Shown here: piece after piece, positions 13,503 to 13,531 of the stretch
Layout of the letters: the number at the start of each line of letters is the position of its first letter
How positions within the stretch are numbered: the stretch's first letter is position 1
Origin: CAYLNH01 sp964384625
GTDB taxonomy: Bacteria > Verrucomicrobiota > Lentisphaeria > JABSQK01
Length of the DNA stretch: 13,531 nucleotides
NCBI GenBank assembly: GCA_964384625.1
Contig: CAYLNH010000200.1
Location: 1 to 13,531, forward strand
Reading direction: 5' to 3'
Notes under the pieces: generated by a model
What the model was told of the DNA's origin: nothing
Seen by the model: only the letters and a program-made list of their open reading frames with translations
Databases searched by the model: none
Program-made: the position numbers and the translations under genes

Positions 13503-13521
13503 CCCCCGGCACAGCCGGGGG
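13503..13521 (+). terminator. GC-rich hairpin followed by a short T-run
   Basis: CCCCCGGC and GCCGGGGG form an 8-bp stem with loop ACA, followed by GATCTTTTC. It is the only hairpin in the window with a T-run worth the name. It could terminate murJ read-through or act on a gene beyond the window edge. Confidence 0.5.
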
Positions 13522-13531
13522 GATCTTTTCG

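Noticed and set aside
13455..13510. GGGAGAG string considered as a glycine riboswitch
   Set aside because: Only the opening string resembles the family; the conserved core and the closing ACUCUCAGG segment are absent.

Overview
The window reads as a GC-rich bacterial chromosome segment with long structured intergenic spacers. The set is core housekeeping: Rho, a histidine kinase, holo-ACP synthase (AcpS), ribosome recycling factor, long-form phosphoglycerate dehydrogenase, a CCA/poly(A) polymerase-type nucleotidyltransferase and MurJ. Rho with a long Asn/Lys/Arg-rich N-terminal extension, a soluble FHA-GAF histidine kinase, an unusual secreted protein and roomy spacers suggest a planctomycete or another PVC-group member. 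That assignment is an inference from style, not from a marker gene. No tRNA, rRNA, CRISPR array, transposase or phage gene was recognised.

Layout. 1-840: the N-terminal half of a TauE/SafE-type transporter, cut by a stop, and a two-CxxC zinc-ribbon protein with a repetitive Asp/Glu tail (both minus). 841-1494: a spacer with a possible promoter and two kinds of repeated RNA-like element. 1495-2964: rho (minus). 2965-3949: a spacer of nearly 1 kb with no convincing gene but many inverted repeats. 3950-5261: a near-consensus promoter, a 30-codon leader ORF with octad repeats that overlaps the next start codon, a secreted protein of unknown function, and a hairpin. 5343-7578: histidine kinase and acpS (minus). 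7735-8298: frr (plus), ending at a 14-bp hairpin shared with convergent serA (8413-9981, minus). 10409-13331: cca and murJ, overlapping by 8 nt and probably co-translated. 13332-13531: a chain of hairpins to the window edge.

How the genes relate. Apart from cca-murJ, and possibly acpS followed by the kinase, the genes look like separate transcription units. They cover transcription termination (Rho), translation recycling and tRNA 3'-end maturation (frr, cca), serine synthesis (serA), lipid carrier activation (acpS) and cell-wall precursor export (murJ).

The most unusual signals are non-coding. Two spacers carry, in opposite orientation, an element with a shared GAGCGAAGCGAGCG core, a shared inner hairpin and an outer stem whose sequence differs while pairing is kept. 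A second 30-nt hairpin repeat in the first spacer also has a compensatory base-pair change. The leader ORF at 3997-4089 is the best candidate for an overlooked small gene.
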